From: Novosphingobium indicum
Lineage (GTDB): Bacteria; Pseudomonadota; Alphaproteobacteria; Sphingomonadales; Sphingomonadaceae
Assembly (NCBI RefSeq): GCF_014645195.1
Contig: NZ_BMLK01000011.1
Location: 62,001 to 126,000, forward strand
Reading direction: 5' to 3'
DNA length: 64,000 bases
Of this stretch, positions 8,826 to 16,758 are shown one piece after another. Within the stretch, counting starts at the first letter, position 1, and every line of letters starts with the position of its first letter. A model generated the notes under the pieces. That model ran no database searches. It had not been told where the DNA came from and worked only from the letters and a program-made list of their open reading frames with translations. A program made the position numbers and the translations under genes.

Positions 8826-9899
8826 TCAGAACTGAAAGAGTTCCTTGCGCAGACCGATGATTTCGCTGCAGTCGGCGCTTACATTGTCGCGATAGGCGAA
8901 GTCACCTTTTGCCTGACGATCCGCCAGTTCCATCATCGCCATTCGATAGCGCTGACCGGCCTGATCGAACTTGCTGTGCAGGTCCTTGCGATCAGTGTCG
9001 CGCATGTAGCGGGGGCTTTGCGGCGAAGTCATGTAACTGTCCTGCCGCGAAACCTTGTAGCCAGCCTTGGGCATAACATGGCGGAACAGCAGATCCGAAT
9101 TGGTCGTGTTCATCACCATTTCCATCCGGGTGCGGTCCCGGGTTTCGGGCGTGCAGGGATGGAACAGCGGCACGTCGTCACCCGGCGTGAAGCGGCCATA
9201 GGCTATGGCGCAGTGCGAGCGCAGGTAGATGCGGATCACCTGACGGACATTCTGCGTCGGCTGCTTGATGCCGCTAAAGAATTTCATCACCGGAGCCACC
9301 GACTTGTTAGTGCAGGTGCGCACCATGGTGACGGTCTCGCTGTCGAAGAAGGTCTCTACAGTCTCGCTGTCCGAACGCTCGTCACCGACCACATCTGCGT
9401 GGAGGAAGTCGGCATGCGTGAGGTCGATCAGGTTTTCCAGGCTGATCGGCGCCGCGCATTCGAACCGGACTGTCGATGTCATGTGTCGCGGCAGGCCGCC
9501 CTTCGGCGGAAGGAAAGGCAAGCTGGGAAGATGCACCGGATCGGCGGCGAGCGGATTGCCGAACCAGACCCAGACCACGCCATAGTGCTCCATCACCGGA
9601 TACCGGCCCCGGGCATCGGTGTATTGGCTCTTCTCGCCCACGACTTTTTCGTTCGGATGATTTTCGCTCGCGACGACCACGCCGTTTTCGCGCCATAGGA
9701 AGATCGGATGCGAATATACGGCGCGGCGCACCGGCTTGCCGGTAACCGAGTAGTTGTGCGCGACGGGGAACCAGGTGTCGCGCATGACGATATCGTGTGG
9801 GACCCAGTGATTGACAGCGTTCAGGGCGATGGTGCCCTTGCCACTGTTCGTGGTGGAAACGTCATCGTGGGACGTTGGTCGATCAGCAACTTCGAGCAT
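8826..9899 (-). CDS. Rieske-oxygenase alpha-subunit homologue lacking the Rieske cluster motif
   Basis: A 357-residue relative of aromatic-ring-hydroxylating or demethylating Rieske oxygenases. The start of the fold is present (RDTWFPVAHNYSVTGKPVRR, IFLWRENG) and so is the strand YGVVWVWFGNP. The stretch between, which should carry CxH and CxxH, is reduced to about 30 residues with no cysteine at all. The catalytic half is preserved: E155, D159, H162 and H167 (LIDLTHADFLH) have the D+3H+8H spacing of the mononuclear iron site and its bridging Asp. It lies 14 bases after the next gene on the minus strand, with AAGGA before its ATG. Inference: it receives electrons from the cluster of its partner. 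Confidence 0.85.
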   Translation of the reverse strand: MLEVADRPTSHDDVSTTNSGKGTIALNAVNHWVPHDIVMRDTWFPVAHNYSVTGKPVRRAVYSHPIFLWRENGVVVASENHPNEKVVGEKSQYTDARGRYPVMEHYGVVWVWFGNPLAADPVHLPSLPFLPPKGGLPRHMTSTVRFECAAPISLENLIDLTHADFLHADVVGDERSDSETVETFFDSETVTMVRTCTNKSVAPVMKFFSGIKQPTQNVRQVIRIYLRSHCAIAYGRFTPGDDVPLFHPCTPETRDRTRMEMVMNTTNSDLLFRHVMPKAGYKVSRQDSYMTSPQSPRYMRDTDRKDLHSKFDQAGQRYRMAMMELADRQAKGDFAYRDNVSADCSEIIGLRKELFQF

Positions 9900-9913
9900 A
9901 TTCGGATCCTTAT

Positions 9914-10852
9914 TCAGGCGGCGGCGGTCTGTCCGGGGGAAGGCTGAGCGCCTTCCATTATAGCCTCGCGCAGGTCTTCGCCATTCATCGAGACTGACGG
10001 CTTGGTGGTGCGCAGCTTCGTTCCGTTGACCGACGAGAACACCGTCAGCGGATTGATGCCGCGCAGCAATGCGCCGCGCAGGCCCGGATAACGGGCGCCC
10101 TGGCTAGCGCGCCAGCGCACTGCGGTCACGCCGCGGGCCGATGGTACCGGCGCCAGAACAGCGTGAAACAGGCTACGAAACTCGTCATCACGCAGCAACA
10201 ACTCAGTCTCGCCAGTGACAGGGTCGGTCTTGGTCAACAGGGTGAGCGGGAATTCGGCGACGAAATGGGCGGGCCAATGCATGCCGGCCCACTGACAGCT
10301 TCGTTCCATGACGAGCTTGCCGTCTTCCTCGTGCAATTCCGCCATCAGGTACGACGTGAAATGGACGCCCCGGATGGAGAACAGCAGGCTGGGATCGTCA
10401 TAGAGGGCGTTGAGGTATTCCCTATGGGTCAGGCTGACATTGGCCGTGCCGCAATAATCGTAACGCCTCGCCGCAACAAGCGGGGCCGCAACGTTGGGGT
10501 TCAGGCAGACGCGGACCAGGCCGGCCTGCTCTGTTACGCCGAACGCATTGGCCTTGTAAACCGGCGGGAAGCGCTGTTGGTCCTTCATGTTAGGGATTTC
10601 CTTCAGGCGCCCGGTTTCGCCGTCGAAGCTCCAGCCGTGATAACCGCACTGGATCCAGCCGTTATCGCGGACGCAGCCCAAGGAAAGCGGCGCGCGGCGA
10701 TGAGGACAGCGATCCTCCATCGCGCGGGCAATTCCCTGATTGTCGCGCCACAGCACGACAGGCTGGTCTCCGATATCGACCGATAGCGGCTTTTCCGATG
10801 TAACTTCTTCGGACCGGGCCACGGCCCACCAAGCATCCTGATTAAGACTCAT
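9914..10852 (-). CDS. Rieske [2Fe-2S] protein of the ring-hydroxylating family with no visible catalytic iron site
   Basis: A 312-residue protein with a textbook Rieske domain: C49-x-H51 (CPHRRAPL) and C69-x2-H72 (CGYHGWSFDG). The C-terminal half is oxygenase-like in length, but the place where D-xx-H-xxxx-H should lie reads HREYLNALYDDPSLLF, with no second His pair. It is therefore likely an electron-transferring partner rather than a complete oxygenase. The start is the ATG at 10852; AAGGAG lies 13 bases upstream, a rather long spacing. It is the first gene of a two-gene operon with the Rieske-less homologue, and divergent from a TetR gene across a palindromic promoter region. Confidence 0.85.
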   Translation of the reverse strand: MSLNQDAWWAVARSEEVTSEKPLSVDIGDQPVVLWRDNQGIARAMEDRCPHRRAPLSLGCVRDNGWIQCGYHGWSFDGETGRLKEIPNMKDQQRFPPVYKANAFGVTEQAGLVRVCLNPNVAAPLVAARRYDYCGTANVSLTHREYLNALYDDPSLLFSIRGVHFTSYLMAELHEEDGKLVMERSCQWAGMHWPAHFVAEFPLTLLTKTDPVTGETELLLRDDEFRSLFHAVLAPVPSARGVTAVRWRASQGARYPGLRGALLRGINPLTVFSSVNGTKLRTTKPSVSMNGEDLREAIMEGAQPSPGQTAAA

Positions 10853-10875
10853 TGCAGCATCCAATCTCCTTGTGA

Positions 10876-10899
10876 TTAAATTGACGAATGACAATTTAA
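10876..10899. promoter_or_regulatory. 24-bp palindromic operator in the TetR/Rieske divergent promoter region
   Basis: TTAAATTG, 8-nt spacer, CAATTTAA: a perfect 8-bp inverted repeat in the 77-bp gap between the two divergent starts. A second, overlapping pair (TGAC at 10889 and GTCA at 10902) is also present. TTGACG on plus and TTGACT on minus are possible -35 elements, so binding here would block both promoters. The region is much richer in AT than its surroundings. Confidence 0.65.
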
Positions 10900-10929
10900 A
10901 AGTCAATGTCTTTTCGCTAAGGGCGAGAG

Positions 10930-11580
10930 ATGCTTGACCGTCCTCTACGCACACGTGGCCGCCCGGCGCTGAACGCTTGCGACGCCGTCGATGAAGACCG
11001 GCTGCTTGGGCTGGCCTTCGCGACGTTCGCTGAGCGAGGCTATGAAGGAACCACCTTGCGGGATCTTTCCAAGCGGCTTGGCGTCAGCCACAATCTGCTC
11101 AATGTGCGGTTCGGGCGTAAGGAGGACTTGTGGACCCGTGCGGTCGATTGGCGGATGGCTCAGGCGTCGTCGTTTGTTGCAAGTGTATTCGATGAAAAGG
11201 CGGATCCGGAAATCCGGCTGCGTCATCTCATTCACCGCTTTTGCCTTTGGGCCACGCTGAATGCCGATATCGTCGCGCTGACGAACGTGGAGGGATGCCG
11301 ATCGACCTGGCGCCTTGACCATATTGTCGACTGTTTCGTGCGACCGTTCCAGCAGCGGCTTGATGAGCTGCTGGAAGCAGTGCGTCTGCGCCGCTCGGTT
11401 TTCGATCTGTCTACACCGGCGCTGATGGCTCTGCTGGTGCAAGGTGTAGGCTACTACTTCAGTGCCATCCCGCTGCAGCAGCGGCTAGGTGCCGGCGCCG
11501 AAGTCGATTCGGATCATGCGGCCGGGCAGGCCGCCCGGCTCGCGGAATTTGTTCTGGCAGCCCTTCTGTCGGAGCCGTGA
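10930..11580 (+). CDS. TetR/AcrR-family transcriptional regulator
   Basis: A 216-residue regulator with an N-terminal helix-turn-helix at about residues 25-70 (FAERGYEGTTLRDLSKRLGV, then HNLLNVRFGRKEDLW). The C-terminal ligand domain is variable, as usual in the family. It is divergent from the Rieske-pair operon, the classic layout for a local repressor that also controls itself. The likely target is the palindrome at 10876-10899. The effector is unknown, perhaps the substrate of the Rieske pair. Confidence 0.88.
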   Translation: MLDRPLRTRGRPALNACDAVDEDRLLGLAFATFAERGYEGTTLRDLSKRLGVSHNLLNVRFGRKEDLWTRAVDWRMAQASSFVASVFDEKADPEIRLRHLIHRFCLWATLNADIVALTNVEGCRSTWRLDHIVDCFVRPFQQRLDELLEAVRLRRSVFDLSTPALMALLVQGVGYYFSAIPLQQRLGAGAEVDSDHAAGQAARLAEFVLAALLSEP

Positions 11581-11638
11581 ATGCAGGGCCAATGATCGCC
11601 AGGGACAGTTCGCGCCGACCCTAACCGAAAGCCATCAC

Positions 11639-11672
11639 ATGCAGGGATCGAGCAAAGAGGTCTTCCCTGCAT
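11639..11672. terminator. Possible terminator hairpin between convergent genes
   Basis: ATGCAGGGA and TCCCTGCAT form a 9-bp stem with a 16-nt loop between the TetR gene and the ferredoxin gene, which converge. There is no clear T run, so the call is moderate. Confidence 0.4.
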
Positions 11673-11721
11673 CAATGATCTGACCGAAATCGCCAGTATT
11701 GAAGGCCAGTTGCCGATCTTC

Positions 11722-12039
11722 TCAGTCCTCGGGAGCGATGGTGACGGTCATCCCAGAGAGGGCGTCGGTCATCATTACTTGGCAAGACAGCCGCGAAAAT
11801 TCATTGCGATGCGACGACCCATCAAGCAAATCGCTCTCGTCGTCGCTCACCGGCGGCAGTGACGCGGCGACCGCAGGATCGACGTAGACGTGGCATGTCG
11901 CACAGGAGCAGCAACCACCGCACAATGCCAGCAATTCATCGAAGCCGGCATCGCGAATGGCTTCCATCACGCTGACGCCATCGGCGGCTTCGATCGTCTT
12001 TTGGTTTCCGTCGCGGGTTACGACTTTCAATTCGGGCAT
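11722..12039 (-). CDS. [2Fe-2S] ferredoxin, adrenodoxin/putidaredoxin type
   Basis: A 105-residue electron carrier. Cluster ligands are C40, C46, C49 and C86, matching the C-x5-C-x2-C-x36-C pattern of adrenodoxin and putidaredoxin-type proteins. Two extra cysteines, C43 and C44, sit inside the loop. The start at 12039 is set by AAAGGAA just upstream; a longer in-frame ATG lacks a site. It follows the sulfotransferase gene on the minus strand after 93 bases. No cytochrome P450 is present, so the nearby Rieske pair is the plausible acceptor, which is inference. No ferredoxin reductase was found in the window. Confidence 0.92.
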   Translation of the reverse strand: MPELKVVTRDGNQKTIEAADGVSVMEAIRDAGFDELLALCGGCCSCATCHVYVDPAVAASLPPVSDDESDLLDGSSHRNEFSRLSCQVMMTDALSGMTVTIAPED

Positions 12040-12132
12040 GGCATTCCTTTTGTCTGATGGATTGGTCACCGTGGATCCTAATCATCGGCATTGCGCTACC
12101 GTCCTGTCGGACGATAGGAAATGCCAGTCCCG

Positions 12133-13422
12133 CTAACGGACTTCTATTTCGACCGGAAAACGTTCGAAATAAAACCCCAGCGGTCGGCGTAACTCTTCTG
12201 CGGTCACATGGAAGTCACGTTCAAGATCGTAGACGATCTTGCCCTGCTTCTGTTCACCGTGATCGGCGAGGTATGCATGGAGATCGGCGAGGGCTTCGTC
12301 GGTAAGCGGAATGTCAGCTACGCGGTAGATTTCCTTGAGGATCGGATCGGGATTCCTGATCCAATCGTGGAAATAGACATCGATCGTCTGGTTAGGCGGA
12401 AGGATGTCGCGGTCGCGAACGCAGGCGCGAAGGAGGCGCTCGTACCGGTCCGGCCAGTATCCGAGCGGTTCCTGGATATCGATGGTCTTGCGGAACATGC
12501 GCGCAGCATATGTGTACATGGTCAGCTGCGAGCGGATTGAACCGACCGGGTCGCGGTGGGTGATGACGAAGGTTGCATCGGGGAAGGTCTTGTAGAGGGC
12601 TGGCAACTGCTCCATGTGCTGCGGGCACTTGATGACCCAGCGGTTCGGCCCCTTCAGGAACGTCAGAACCTGCAGGCATTTCTTCAAGTAGGCGTATGTC
12701 CCCAACTGATCATGGCTGAGATAATAGTCCCGCCAGCGCGGCACAAGCGCGAGCCATTCTATCAGGTAGGACGAGAAGTCCGGCGCCTGCAGTTCGATAT
12801 CCTCGCTGATATGGTCGGGTGAGAATTCGTGCATGATAGCCATATAGGGCAGGATCGACTCCATCATGCGCCAGCCCTGTTCGGCCTTGGTCCAGCGGGG
12901 ATTGGAATCCTGCGGGGTGGGGGCTTCGTCTGCCGCAGGCACCGGCGCGATGGCCTCCCACCAAGGCAGTGAGCGGAAGCGCCGATCGGCCGACAGCAGG
13001 CCCAGCAAATGCGTGGTGCCCGACCGCGGCAACCCGGCAACGATGATCGGGCGGTCGATATCGATTTCAAGGATCTCCGGGTGGCGTTTCACGATGTCCT
13101 CAATGCGCAGGCGCGTTGCGGCATAGCGAATCATCATCTGGAACAGGTTTGCACGGGTCACGGCTGAGGCATTGCCGTCCTCGTCGATCGCCTGGCACCA
13201 GATTTCCAGCCGTTCGCGGAAATCATCAGCTCCGAAATCGCCAAGGCCGGTCTGGGTTTGGGCCGCGGCCAGGATCACGTCAGGGCGCAGCACGATCTGG
13301 TCTGCGGCGGCTTGCGCGCCGGCCAGCACCTGTTTCTGGATGTCGGTGAGGACTGGATCGTGCAGGTCTGTGATGTCGATGAGGTTGGCGCGCGCGGTCT
13401 GTTCCTGCTCGGGGCTGCTCAT
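12133..13422 (-). CDS. Sulfotransferase family protein (PAPS-dependent type)
   Basis: A 429-residue member of the sulfotransferase superfamily, which moves a sulfonate group from PAPS to a hydroxyl or amine. The 5'-phosphosulfate loop is at residues 130-137 (GLPRSGTTHL), and the 3'-phosphate-binding region is recognisable at VITHRDPVGSIRS. The N-terminal TGLGDFGADDFRERLE segment is shared with the other sulfotransferases here, as TGLDDFGADR in the gene at 20933. The start at 13422 has GGGAGA upstream. It is divergent from an AraC gene, with the ferredoxin downstream. The acceptor is unknown. Confidence 0.88.
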   Translation of the reverse strand: MSSPEQEQTARANLIDITDLHDPVLTDIQKQVLAGAQAAADQIVLRPDVILAAAQTQTGLGDFGADDFRERLEIWCQAIDEDGNASAVTRANLFQMMIRYAATRLRIEDIVKRHPEILEIDIDRPIIVAGLPRSGTTHLLGLLSADRRFRSLPWWEAIAPVPAADEAPTPQDSNPRWTKAEQGWRMMESILPYMAIMHEFSPDHISEDIELQAPDFSSYLIEWLALVPRWRDYYLSHDQLGTYAYLKKCLQVLTFLKGPNRWVIKCPQHMEQLPALYKTFPDATFVITHRDPVGSIRSQLTMYTYAARMFRKTIDIQEPLGYWPDRYERLLRACVRDRDILPPNQTIDVYFHDWIRNPDPILKEIYRVADIPLTDEALADLHAYLADHGEQKQGKIVYDLERDFHVTAEELRRPLGFYFERFPVEIEVR

Positions 13423-13617
13423 GTTGCTCTCCCTGTCCAAAGCCTTGTTGGCCGATTTGCGGGCCATGCGGCTGTTTCATGTGATGGACGTCATTTAACG
13501 CCGCGGACCCTTTCTTCGGCAAGGTGCGCGGCTGTCGCCGCCGCGCCAAAATCGGCGTCAGGACGCCACGCACAACAGGCGCAAAATCCAGGCAAGGACA
13601 CGGCGCGGAGAGGATGG

Positions 13618-14496
13618 ATGAACGCAATTTCCCACGTCTATGACCTGCCGGGCACCTCGGCGATCGACTGTACGATACAGGGACGGATCGCCTTGCCCGG
13701 TGTCGTCATGGAACTGCACCACTATCGCTTTTGCGGGCCACAGGGTGCGGTCTTCTCTTCGCCGCGCAGTTTTCTCGATCTGGCGTTGACCCCGCGGCCC
13801 GGCGAGCCGCGCGGCGAGTTCGGCGCCGCCGCAGGGGCGCCCGCCCGGGCGCTGGGGCCTATCATCTTCATTCCGGCGGGCGCGAACCTGCATACCTGTT
13901 GGGGAGAGGGGGAGCAGACTTCGGTCTGCTGCGGCTTTGACGGGTCGGGACTCGATGCGGAAAACATGGCCCTCACGGGACATATGCTTGAGGCCGCTCT
14001 CGACGTGCGTAGTCAGGCAGTTGGTCAGGCGTTGCGGCGGATCGCCGAAGAAATAGCGTTGCCCGGCTTTTGCAGTGAGATGCTCGCCCAAGCCATCTGG
14101 ACTCAGGCGACGATAGAACTGCATCGCTATCTGCACGGCGCCACCGCTCCTGAAAGCCATGCCGTCGCCGGATTGTCCCGCGCCCAGATCAAGCGGATCG
14201 ATGAATGCGTGCGGCAACCGGGCAAGCCGCCCGCGGTCGCCGTGCTGGCCGCCGAATGCGGTCTGTCCACCCGCCATTTCTTCCGCCTCTTCAAAGCCAC
14301 CACCGGGCAGACGCTGACCGGCTATGTCACCGATCGCAAGATCGAACGGGCACGGCAGCTTCTGCGGCCCGGCGGCCCGCCGATCAAGGTCATCGCCTGG
14401 GAATGCGGGTTTCAGAGCGCCGCGGCCTTTTCGGCCGCATTCCGCAAGGTTGAAGGATTGACGCCCCGGCAATTTCGCGAGGCCCTGGCGCATTGA
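13618..14496 (+). CDS. AraC-family transcriptional regulator
   Basis: A 292-residue regulator. The C-terminal 100 residues form the double helix-turn-helix: VAVLAAECGLSTRHFFRLFK, then IKVIAWECGFQSAAAFSAAF and the closing GLTPRQFREA. The N-terminal part has no sensor domain that I recognise. The start at 13618 is preceded by CGGAGAGGAT. The open frame runs 360 bases further upstream, but that part is antisense to the sulfotransferase start. It is divergent from the sulfotransferase gene across a 195-bp gap and precedes the long plus-strand gene set, so it may control either side. Confidence 0.9.
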   Translation: MNAISHVYDLPGTSAIDCTIQGRIALPGVVMELHHYRFCGPQGAVFSSPRSFLDLALTPRPGEPRGEFGAAAGAPARALGPIIFIPAGANLHTCWGEGEQTSVCCGFDGSGLDAENMALTGHMLEAALDVRSQAVGQALRRIAEEIALPGFCSEMLAQAIWTQATIELHRYLHGATAPESHAVAGLSRAQIKRIDECVRQPGKPPAVAVLAAECGLSTRHFFRLFKATTGQTLTGYVTDRKIERARQLLRPGGPPIKVIAWECGFQSAAAFSAAFRKVEGLTPRQFREALAH

Positions 14497-14622
14497 TGGC
14501 AAGGCGGTTTCGCGATGGCATTGGCATGATCGCGCGTGTTCACCGGCTTGCAGGAGGATAGCGCGGGCATCACTGTCAAGAGCAGGCGCTGCTGAATCAG
14601 AGGGCGTTGAAGGAGAGGAAGA

Positions 14623-15408
14623 TTGCCGGAAAATCTGTTCGATCTGAGCGGCAGGGTAGCTCTGGTGACGGGGGCTAATTCCGGACTCGGCTTCGGGTTC
14701 GCCAGAGGACTGGCGCGCGCGGGAAGCGATATTGTGATATGGGGGCGCCGGACGGACAAGAACGCAGAGGCGGCGGAGACCTTGCGTGGCTATGGCGTGC
14801 GGGTCTTTACCGATTGCGTGGACGTGTCCGACGAGGCCGCGATCGTTGCCGGCTTCGGTCGCGCGCTTGAAGCCATGGACCGTGTCGACACGGTTGTCGC
14901 CAATGCCGGGATCGCTGCCCAGGTGCCGTTTACGGACATGGATATCGCCCGCTATCGCAAGCTCATCGACGTCAATCTGGATGGTGCCGTATTCACATTG
15001 CGCGAAGGGGCGCGGCACATGAAGGCGCGGGCCGAAGCGGGCGATCCCGGCGGATCCCTGATCGTCTGTGGCAGCGGGTCGATCTTCCAGGGCGTGCCGA
15101 CCATGGCTCACTACGGGATCGCCAAAGGGGCGCTCAACGCTCTGGCCAAGGCGCTGGCCGCCGAACTGGGGCCGATCGGTGTCCGTTGCAATGTCATCGC
15201 GCCGGGCTTCATCGAAACCGAGATGACCTTCGCCGACCCTGAGCAGGGCAGAATGATCGCCGAGATGGTGTCCGCCCGGACGCCGCTGGGGCGCGCGGGC
15301 AAGCCGGCAGACCTTGAAGGAGCCGTGGTCTATCTCGCCAGCGACATGTCCGCTTACCATACCGGAGACACGCTGGTGGTGGATGGCGGCAAGATGTCGG
15401 CGAACTGA
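14623..15408 (+). CDS. Short-chain dehydrogenase/reductase (classical SDR)
   Basis: A 261-residue NAD(P)-dependent oxidoreductase. The cofactor motif is TGANSGLGFGFARGL, NAG appears as VVANAGIA, and the catalytic Ser and YxxxK are seen in GSGSIFQGVPTMAHYGIAKG. The C-terminal VYLASDMSAYHTG and VVDGG are typical of the FabG-like group. The start is a TTG at 14623 with AGGAGAGGAA at ideal spacing and no in-frame ATG nearby. It opens a dense gene set running to 20808. It likely oxidises or reduces an alcohol/ketone intermediate. Confidence 0.92.
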   Translation: MPENLFDLSGRVALVTGANSGLGFGFARGLARAGSDIVIWGRRTDKNAEAAETLRGYGVRVFTDCVDVSDEAAIVAGFGRALEAMDRVDTVVANAGIAAQVPFTDMDIARYRKLIDVNLDGAVFTLREGARHMKARAEAGDPGGSLIVCGSGSIFQGVPTMAHYGIAKGALNALAKALAAELGPIGVRCNVIAPGFIETEMTFADPEQGRMIAEMVSARTPLGRAGKPADLEGAVVYLASDMSAYHTGDTLVVDGGKMSAN

Positions 15409-15471
15409 CCTTTCGGCAGGTGCTGCGCGGGCACCGTGCGACTTTACAGATGATGTGGTGAGGAGAAACGC

Positions 15472-15987
15472 ATGTTCGCCCGGCCTAACAGCCAGCACAG
15501 TCAGGTGGCTTATGTCACGAATGACCTTGTCGCGGCCATGGACCTGCTCAAGCGAGAATACGGCGCGCCGGGATTCTTTGAACTGACCAATATACAGCCG
15601 GGCGAGGATCCCACCGGCAAGCCGGTGCTGAAGATCGCGTTGGCTGTAGTGGGCGGGGTCGAGATCGAGCTGATCGAACCCCAGGGCGATACCGCGCCGC
15701 TTTTCAGCGATCCGTTGCCGGAAGGGGACAAGCTTGCGATCCGCTTCCACCATGTCGCCGTCCGCATAGACGGGTCGGAAGAGAACTGGGACGCGCACGT
15801 CGCTTCTCTCGATCTCTCCCGGCATCCGGTGGTTTTCGAAGGCGAAGTAGGGGATATGCTGCGCTACATCTACACCGACGAGCGCGAGACATTGGGGCAC
15901 TTCATCGAACATGTCTGGATGTCCCCGGAGCTGCTGGCGCAGATGCGGGCGGTCGTACCCCGTTACCCAACCCAGATAGAGGATTGA
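15472..15987 (+). CDS. VOC-superfamily (glyoxalase-fold) protein
   Basis: A 171-residue vicinal-oxygen-chelate protein with two beta-alpha-beta-beta-beta halves: SQVAYVTNDLVAAMDLLKRE at the start, VEIELIEPQ, and FHHVAVRI in the second half. Metal ligands probably include the His of FHHVAV and the Glu of FIEHVW. Members include isomerases, epimerases and dioxygenases, so the reaction cannot be fixed. GAGGAGAAACGC precedes the ATG. The next gene starts 6 bases after its stop. Confidence 0.82.
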   Translation: MFARPNSQHSQVAYVTNDLVAAMDLLKREYGAPGFFELTNIQPGEDPTGKPVLKIALAVVGGVEIELIEPQGDTAPLFSDPLPEGDKLAIRFHHVAVRIDGSEENWDAHVASLDLSRHPVVFEGEVGDMLRYIYTDERETLGHFIEHVWMSPELLAQMRAVVPRYPTQIED

Positions 15988-15993
15988 AAGGCC

Positions 15994-16758
15994 ATGACAA
16001 TTGCCCTCTCACGGCTCAATTTCCGCGATATCGGCGGGTTGCCGGCATACGGCAACAAGACGGTGCGCCCGGGTGTTCTGTTTCGGTCGGAAGGTCCGGC
16101 GAGCTTTGCCGAGGATCATCACGCGGAACTTGCGGCAATGGGCTTCCGTTCGGTAGCCGACCTCCGATCGGAACTGGAACGCGACAAGGCGCCGCACCGC
16201 TGGTGTGAACCGGGATGCAGCCTGCTGAACCTCGATATGAACACCGATTTGCGCGCGCAGGGGGAAGACATGTGGATGGCGCTTGGCCGCGATCCGACAG
16301 CGGCCCGCGCGTCCGAGGTTATGGCACAGAATTATGGGCAAATGCCGCGGGCCTTCTTGCCGCATCTTCCAGTTATGACGGAGGCGCTGCTTGGCGGCGA
16401 TGTGCCGATGCTGGTGCATTGCACGGCGGGAAAGGACAGAACAGGGGTCGTCATCGCGCTGTTCCTCGAACTGGCAGGCGTTGCGCGCGATGTGATTGTG
16501 CAGGATTATCTCAAGTCGGACGTCTTTGGTGAGAACCTGACGATGTCGGGCCATCTCAAAAGGGATCTCAACGCCACATTCGGTTTCCTACCTCCCGACG
16601 ACATGGTCGCAGTGCTGATCGGCGTTGACCGGCGCTTTCTCGACCAGGCGTTGCACGCGGTTATGGTGCAGTGGGGCGGCATCGATGGCTATTTCGAGGC
16701 GGCCGGCATCGATGCGGCCCGGCGCGAGGCGCTGAGGGACCTGCTTGTCACTGTCTAG
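15994..16758 (+). CDS. Tyrosine phosphatase-like protein (Y_phosphatase3 family)
   Basis: A 254-residue phosphatase. The family opening is visible as LNFRDIGGLPAYGNKTVRPG followed by LFRSEG. The P-loop is HCTAGKDRTG, at about residues 142-151, with the C-x5-R catalytic signature intact. Members act on phosphotyrosine or small phosphate and phosphoinositide substrates. Lying between VOC and DUF1214 genes in a catabolic set, it may act on a small molecule; a phosphotransferase further down the same set is suggestive, but that is inference. It overlaps the next gene by 14 bases. Confidence 0.88.
   Translation: MTIALSRLNFRDIGGLPAYGNKTVRPGVLFRSEGPASFAEDHHAELAAMGFRSVADLRSELERDKAPHRWCEPGCSLLNLDMNTDLRAQGEDMWMALGRDPTAARASEVMAQNYGQMPRAFLPHLPVMTEALLGGDVPMLVHCTAGKDRTGVVIALFLELAGVARDVIVQDYLKSDVFGENLTMSGHLKRDLNATFGFLPPDDMVAVLIGVDRRFLDQALHAVMVQWGGIDGYFEAAGIDAARREALRDLLVTV

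Noticed and set aside
13258..13617. Upstream extension of the AraC frame by 120 codons
   Set aside because: It overlaps the start of the divergent sulfotransferase gene and lacks AraC-like content; the ATG at 13618 has a good ribosome site.
13558..15912. 784-codon minus-strand frame opposite the AraC, SDR and VOC genes
   Set aside because: It has no domain and is antisense to three well-supported genes; long antisense frames are common at this GC.
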